From: Terrimesophilobacter sp038243605
Lineage (GTDB): Bacteria; Actinomycetota; Actinomycetes; Actinomycetales; Microbacteriaceae
Length of the DNA: 64,000 nt
Reading direction: 5' to 3'
Assembly (NCBI GenBank): GCA_038243605.1
Contig: JBBSQX010000013.1
Location: forward strand, 1-64,000
This document shows, piece by piece, positions 60,178 through 64,000 of this stretch. Within the stretch, counting starts at the first letter, position 1. Every line of letters starts with the position of its first letter. Both the position numbers and the translations under genes were made by a program. Below the pieces are notes generated by a model. That model was not told the origin of the DNA and ran no database searches. It saw only the letters and a list, made by a program, of their open reading frames with translations.

Positions 60178-61860
60178 CTACTTTGCATCAGAGTAAGCGT
60201 CAACGACGGCCATGGTGAGCGGAAACTCCACCGGCATTTCGCCAAAAAGCAGTCGTCCAGCTTCGGTCGCCGCGCTGCCAATCGCTGCGACCACATCCTC
60301 CGTCATCGATGCTGGTGAGTGCACGACAATCTCATCGTGCAGAAAAAACACGAGATGCGGCGCATCAGTGATCCACGCGTTCCCGCCGAGTGCACGAAGA
60401 CTTCCGCGAAGGGTCGCCATCCAACACAGTGCCCATTCTGCAGCAGAACCCTGCACCACAAAGTTTCGAGTGAAACGACCCCAGGAACGTGCCTGACCGC
60501 GTGCGCGGCGCGTGTCAGCCTCTGTGGACGCGTCACCATAAGCAGCCGCCAGCACGTCACCCCATTCGCCACCAGGGCGTGGTGAGCTGCGCCCCAACCT
60601 CGTCGTCACGACCTCGCCTCGTTCCCCCGCCCTCGCGGCGCTCTCCACGAGCCCAATCGCCCGCGGGTATGCGCGCGTGAGCGCCGGCATCAGTCGACCG
60701 CTCTCCCCCGTTGTCGCGCCGTACATCGCGCCCAGCATCGCGAGTTTCGCCTTGTCACGAGTTGCCACAGCACCACTCGCCACAATCGCCGCGTACATGT
60801 CCTGCGCCTGGCCAGCCTCTGCCATGGCTCTGTCGCCAGAGAGTGCCGCAAGAATGCGCGGCTCAAGTTGCGAAGCATCTGCCACGACAAGTTTCCAGCC
60901 CGGGTCAGCCACGACAGCTCCCCGCACCTGTTTCGGCAGCTGCAACGCTCCTCCGCCACCTTTGCTCGCCCAGCGTCCCGTCACCACCCCGCCGACCACG
61001 TAGTCGGGCCGAAACCGGCCGCCCTTCACGTTCGTGTCTAACCAGTGCCAACCATTCGCCCCGAGCAGTCGAGCAAGCTTCTTGTACTCCAACAGCGGTG
61101 CAATCACCGGATGCGTCAACTTCTTCAACTCCCACGACCGAGTCGAAGTCACCATGAGGCCAGCGCGTTGAAGCGCCTTGATGAGCTCGGCCGGTGAATC
61201 AGGGTTCAGGTCAGGGGCATTGAGCTTCTCTCGAACGCGTTCGAGCACCGCCCCCAGTTTCTTCGGGCGCTCCCACTGCTCTGGGCGCGGCCCGAGAAGT
61301 GACACCAAAAGTTGTTCATGGAGATCTACCCGCCACGGTAACCCTGCAAAGCGCATCTCTGATGCCACGAGAGCACCAGCGCATTCCGCCGCCAATAGTA
61401 GTCCGATTCGATTCGGCTCCGTTGCTGAGGCGACAGTCGTCCTCTGCCGTAAAAACTCTGCGAGCGGATCACATGGGGTCACCACAACATCGGGCTCAAG
61501 TACAAAGAGCCCATCGCTGCGCTCCGGCGCATCCGAGTGCTCGTCTGGCGACGGTTCGTCCCACGAATTCGGGGCGGCACGCGCGAACTCGGTCCCCGCG
61601 GTCAACTCAGAGTTTCGCAAGATAGCGTGCGACAACCTCAAGTCCACGCACCGCTCAACGCGAACACCTGCCGCCAAAAGGCGCGGGTACCACGACGAGG
61701 TATCCGCCCAAACCCAGCGGGGTCGCTCAGGCTCACGAACCGCAACCTCTGCGACGAACCCGTCCCAAGAATATTGCCGTGGCGCCCCCCTTGGTTCACC
61801 GTGATCATTGAGCACGGTGATTGAAACCACATCAGCGGTCGAAGCGAGAATGTGGAACAC
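60178..61860 (-). CDS. Short family A DNA polymerase (bifunctional 3'-5' exonuclease/polymerase type)
   Basis: A 560-aa relative of DNA polymerase I lacking the 5' nuclease domain. Polymerase motifs are present: motif A VVADASQLEPRIL (near 327), motif B RDKAKLAMLGAMYGATTG (near 367) and motif C FLHDEIVVH (near 504). Only the residual N-terminal 180 residues could be an exonuclease domain, and I cannot see intact DEDD motifs there. The GTG at 61860 gives an N-terminus FHILAST like the family and has CAGACT 6 nt upstream; an ATG at 61923 would add 21 residues. The usual full-length polA is not in the window. Its cellular role is unknown; repair synthesis is a guess. Confidence 0.8.
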   Translation of the reverse strand: MFHILASTADVVSITVLNDHGEPRGAPRQYSWDGFVAEVAVREPERPRWVWADTSSWYPRLLAAGVRVERCVDLRLSHAILRNSELTAGTEFARAAPNSWDEPSPDEHSDAPERSDGLFVLEPDVVVTPCDPLAEFLRQRTTVASATEPNRIGLLLAAECAGALVASEMRFAGLPWRVDLHEQLLVSLLGPRPEQWERPKKLGAVLERVREKLNAPDLNPDSPAELIKALQRAGLMVTSTRSWELKKLTHPVIAPLLEYKKLARLLGANGWHWLDTNVKGGRFRPDYVVGGVVTGRWASKGGGGALQLPKQVRGAVVADPGWKLVVADASQLEPRILAALSGDRAMAEAGQAQDMYAAIVASGAVATRDKAKLAMLGAMYGATTGESGRLMPALTRAYPRAIGLVESAARAGERGEVVTTRLGRSSPRPGGEWGDVLAAAYGDASTEADTRRARGQARSWGRFTRNFVVQGSAAEWALCWMATLRGSLRALGGNAWITDAPHLVFFLHDEIVVHSPASMTEDVVAAIGSAATEAGRLLFGEMPVEFPLTMAVVDAYSDAK

Positions 61861-61965
61861 GCGACCAGTCTGCCCTGTTACACCGACAAATCTCACCCCA
61901 CAGGTACCGGCATGAACATTCATCACTCTGGGAATGCGCGGCAAAGGTTCTCGGTTGATGACATC

Positions 61966-62220
61966 ATGAACACAAATATCACGCTGTATGGTGCCGAATG
62001 GTGCAGTGACTGCCGCCGCTCAAAGAAGCTTCTCGACGACATGAAAGTCGATTATGAATACGTTGATCTCGAGGCAGACCCTACCGCCGCCGAACGCGCT
62101 CAAGCGATTAGCGGGCGCACGAGTATCCCCGTCGTTGCCTTCTCAGACGGCACCCATCTTGTGGAGCCGAGTGACGCCGATCTTCGCAGCAAAGTAGAAG
62201 CTCTCAGCGCGCAGGCTTAG
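61966..62220 (+). CDS. Glutaredoxin-like / mycoredoxin-like protein
   Basis: A small thiol-disulfide oxidoreductase of 84 aa. The redox motif CSDC lies in LYGAEWCSDCRRSKKLLDD, followed by the cis-proline SIPVVAFSDG and a C-terminal helix. Size and layout resemble mycoredoxin-1, which uses mycothiol, but the CSDC motif differs from its CGYC. The ATG at 61966 is chosen from the family N-terminus; there is no clear ribosome-binding site. An ATG at 61912 with AGG nearby would overlap the polymerase upstream region. Confidence 0.82.
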   Translation: MNTNITLYGAEWCSDCRRSKKLLDDMKVDYEYVDLEADPTAAERAQAISGRTSIPVVAFSDGTHLVEPSDADLRSKVEALSAQA

Positions 62221-62264
62221 TCACCGCTCAGTCGGAAACTCACCAGTCGGCTGGGTGACGCTTG

Positions 62265-63089
62265 CTAGTGCAGGAGTGTGCCGTCTTTCGCCAACACGTT
62301 CTTCTCCCCCGCCTCAACGGCGACCGCAAGTCGATTCTGCTTCGGTGGCATGGGGCAGTTGAACGCGTAGGAGAAGCCGCACGGCGGCAGCACAGCACGG
62401 TTGAAATCAAGTGTCACCCTCCCAGAAGCATCCGGTGCCACGAAAAGAAAGCGGCCGACGCTGTAGGTATCAACACCGCTCGTCGCATCAGAAAAAACAA
62501 TCTGAAGCGCGCGACCTGAACTGATGGCGGCTAGCGAGTAGTCGACGCCGTCTTTCGTGAAAGAGATCTCACCCGGCACCTTGACCTCGCGGGTCTCACC
62601 CTCGTCTTTGCTGTGCTCAAACGGAAGCGTGGCATCAGGCAGTTCAGTGAACTGCGCGTCAACAACCCACTCTGGGCTGTACGAGAACGCATCGATGCCA
62701 CCAAAGTTCTGAATGCCCTCAGAGTCGGCATCCCACAACCGCAGCGCGTAGTTGCCCGTGTGCCCGGCAATCACGAAGCCGCGCATCGTCTCACTAAAAA
62801 CGATGTCTGCCGGTTCAGCGGAATCCTTGCCGACAACTACAACATCGCCGTCGACAAGTGCCCCGTTCACTCGGATGCCGTCCTCAGCAACGGCGGTGAG
62901 CTTCAGCCCCGACTCCCCTGTTGGACGCGGTGACCACGCACCAGGCACTCCCCATACCGTCTGCTCAGTATCTATCCATTGCGTAGTGACGAGCGCGAGG
63001 TTGCCAAAAGGCTGCACGACAGCCTGGTCGCGGCGCGCTCTGAAGGTGGCAAGTTCATCTTCGGGGGTGCTGGGTGCGGTATCTGTCAT
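62265..63089 (-). CDS. DUF1684 domain protein
   Basis: A 274-aa protein of the DUF1684 family, function unknown. The family signature is at the C-terminus: LDFNRAVLPPCGFSYAFNCP followed by MPPKQNRL. The N-terminal part has EDELATFRARRDQAV, and the centre is beta-rich. The ATG at 63089 (MTDTAPSTPE) has GGAA just upstream; an in-frame start 19 codons earlier (63146) is weaker. It converges on the glutaredoxin gene. Confidence 0.85.
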   Translation of the reverse strand: MTDTAPSTPEDELATFRARRDQAVVQPFGNLALVTTQWIDTEQTVWGVPGAWSPRPTGESGLKLTAVAEDGIRVNGALVDGDVVVVGKDSAEPADIVFSETMRGFVIAGHTGNYALRLWDADSEGIQNFGGIDAFSYSPEWVVDAQFTELPDATLPFEHSKDEGETREVKVPGEISFTKDGVDYSLAAISSGRALQIVFSDATSGVDTYSVGRFLFVAPDASGRVTLDFNRAVLPPCGFSYAFNCPMPPKQNRLAVAVEAGEKNVLAKDGTLLH

Positions 63090-63261
63090 GGTTCCATCTT
63101 TGTCGACGTCAGTGACTGGCGCCAGTTCACACTCGCGGGCGTTCAAACTAGCGGCCGTTCAGGCACGCGACTGTTCCCGTATTTCATGTTCTTGCTCGGT
63201 CGCAAAGGCCCATTAGCGAAAAACCGGAACAATTGACCCAATAAGGTCGCGTTTTGGGCAA

Positions 63262-63306
63262 AGAAAAAGCCGGCCCCGCGGCGATAAATCGCAGCGCGGA
63301 ACCGGC
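63262..63306 (-). terminator. Rho-independent terminator after cspA
   Basis: On the minus strand GCCGGTTCCGCG pairs with CGCGGGGCCGGC (12 bp with G-U pairs), the loop contains GCGAT-TT-ATCGC, and TTTTTCTTT follows. It is the strongest terminator in the window. Confidence 0.88.
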
Positions 63307-63318
63307 CTAATCTATTGA

Positions 63319-63522
63319 CTACATCGGGCGAATGTTCTCCGCCTGTGGGCCCTTGGGGCCCTGAGCCAGGTCGAATTCGACCTTCTGGTTCTCGTCGAGC
63401 GACTTGTAGCCGCTGCCGGTGATGGCCGAGTAGTGGGCGAACACGTCAGGACTTCCGTCCTCAGGGGCGATGAATCCAAAGCCCTTTTCCGCGTTGAACC
63501 ACTTAACGGTGCCTACTGCCAT
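63319..63522 (-). CDS. cspA: Cold shock protein, CspA family
   Basis: Single-domain OB-fold RNA chaperone of 67 aa. RNP1 is KGFGFIAPED and RNP2 DVFAHYSAI, with the start AVGTVKWFNAEKG. AAGGAG lies 7 nt before the ATG. It ends at a strong terminator, so it is monocistronic. A long 5' leader is likely: a -10-like TATAAC lies at 63664-63669 on the minus strand, about 135 nt before the start codon, which suits cold-shock control through the leader. Confidence 0.95.
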   Translation of the reverse strand: MAVGTVKWFNAEKGFGFIAPEDGSPDVFAHYSAITGSGYKSLDENQKVEFDLAQGPKGPQAENIRPM

Positions 63523-63962
63523 TTTCTTTTCTCCTTCAGGAGTCCTGCTCGGTGGCCCCGACTTTCGAGGCCACACGTCGCGGTGTTCATCGTCCGCTCC
63601 CGAAAGGTCCAAATCGCCATCTCTGGCGCCTGGCAATCAAGATCTGCGAGGTACTGCAACTGCGTTATAGACAGTAGTGCACTTCTGCTCGTTCGTACAG
63701 ATATTGAGCAAGTTCGGTGCGAATTGTTACTTATCGAGTTTTTCCTCGCCAAGTAGGCCCATTCTGAGACGCACCTGATCACGAACCAGCCCGATCAGCT
63801 CGGACAATTCCTCTTTTCATGGTTAGCCATATGCTCAGACCGGTATGATTGATCGGTCGCAGCGGACTGTTCGTGCTCACGCACGAGAGATACAGGCCCC
63901 TGCTTCGGCACCGAGCCTCACAGTGAGCTTGCGTCAGCGAGGGTTGCAGAAAGGTTGGTGAA
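63523..63962. other. 440-bp divergent intergenic region
   Basis: Holds the cspA leader (63523 to about 63660, minus strand) and the leader of the next gene. TATGAT (63844-63849, plus strand) is a -10 candidate for that gene. Its leader would contain two hairpins, TCGTGC-TCAC-GCACGA (63871-63886) and CTCAC-A-GTGAG (63917-63927). I see no gene here; open frames on both strands lack starts or family features. Confidence 0.5.
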
Positions 63963-64000
63963 ATGCTTATGACTTCGAACGAGGAAACCCCAACACCGGT
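63963..64000 (+). CDS. Start of an unidentified gene, cut by the window end
   Basis: ATG at 63963 with AGAAAGG 8 nt upstream opens a frame reading MLMTSNEETPTP before the window ends. A second ATG two codons later is also possible. Too little is visible to name it. A long, structured leader beside cspA would suit a cold-induced gene such as a DEAD-box helicase, but this is a guess from context. Confidence 0.55.
   Translation, partial: MLMTSNEETPTP

Noticed and set aside
63740..63830. Short minus-strand frame ending EELSELIGLVRDQ...
   Set aside because: About 26 codons after an upstream stop, with no proper start codon or ribosome-binding site; more likely chance within the leader.

Overview
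The window is a stretch of core chromosome from an actinobacterium, most likely of the family Microbacteriaceae. The evidence is a set of lineage-typical genes (sepH, the DUF3000, DUF3093, DUF3145, DUF3159, DUF3710, DUF4191 and DUF4193 families, glnE, ppgK, a long SigA, a PucR-type fab regulator), moderately high GC by eye, and frequent GTG starts. Gene order resembles blocks of the Mycobacterium chromosome recalled from general knowledge: DUF3000-RNase D, dut-DUF3093-DUF4193, dlaT...glnA1-glnE-glnA2-panB, RNase H-zinc ribbon-Nif3, and aceE-PucR-fabD-acpP-fabF. I see no prophage, transposase, CRISPR array, restriction system or defence island.

Region by region. 0-8 kb: sseA-sufE sulfur transfer pair, an alpha/beta hydrolase, DUF3000-RNase D, and a fadA-fadB beta-oxidation operon. 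8-15 kb: aconitase behind a palindromic operator, the dut-DUF3710-DUF3159 operon, DUF3093, DUF4193 and the division protein SepH. 15-26 kb: a phosphodiesterase facing topoisomerase IV subunit A, a Nudix hydrolase, topoisomerase IV subunit B, a small zinc-ribbon protein, an orphan ATP-grasp enzyme, an orphan CofE-like protein, sigA and PAC2. 26-33 kb: pepA, lpdA, the E2 acyltransferase and a membrane pseudokinase. 33-43 kb: a nitrogen cluster (glnA1 with a GlnR-type box, glnE, glnA2, gdhA) with DUF4191, RDD and panB. 42-50 kb: a 57-aa SPOR-like gene, map, ppgK, rnpB, RNase H, a degenerate zinc-ribbon protein, Nif3 and an NCS1 permease carrying about 620 extra N-terminal residues. 50-59 kb: tRNA-Val, DUF1003, aceE, the PucR-type regulator and the fabD-fabH-acpP-fabF operon. 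59-64 kb: DUF3145, PadR, a short family A DNA polymerase, a glutaredoxin, DUF1684, cspA and the first codons of one more gene.

The genes link central carbon flow (PDH E1, E2 and E3, aconitase, beta-oxidation, fatty acid synthesis) with nitrogen assimilation (two glutamine synthetases, their adenylyltransferase and glutamate dehydrogenase). No clearly novel multi-gene system is present. The most interesting items are: the NCS1 permease fusion; a kinase-like membrane protein that has lost all its catalytic residues; a four-half-site GlnR-type box before glnA1; a perfect TCTTGA palindrome before aconitase; a structured leader before aceE; and at least 11 genes with a TANNNT hexamer 6-7 nt before the start codon, the signature of leaderless mRNAs. 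Start codons were chosen from ribosome-binding sites, leaderless spacing or family N-termini and are the least certain part of the annotation.
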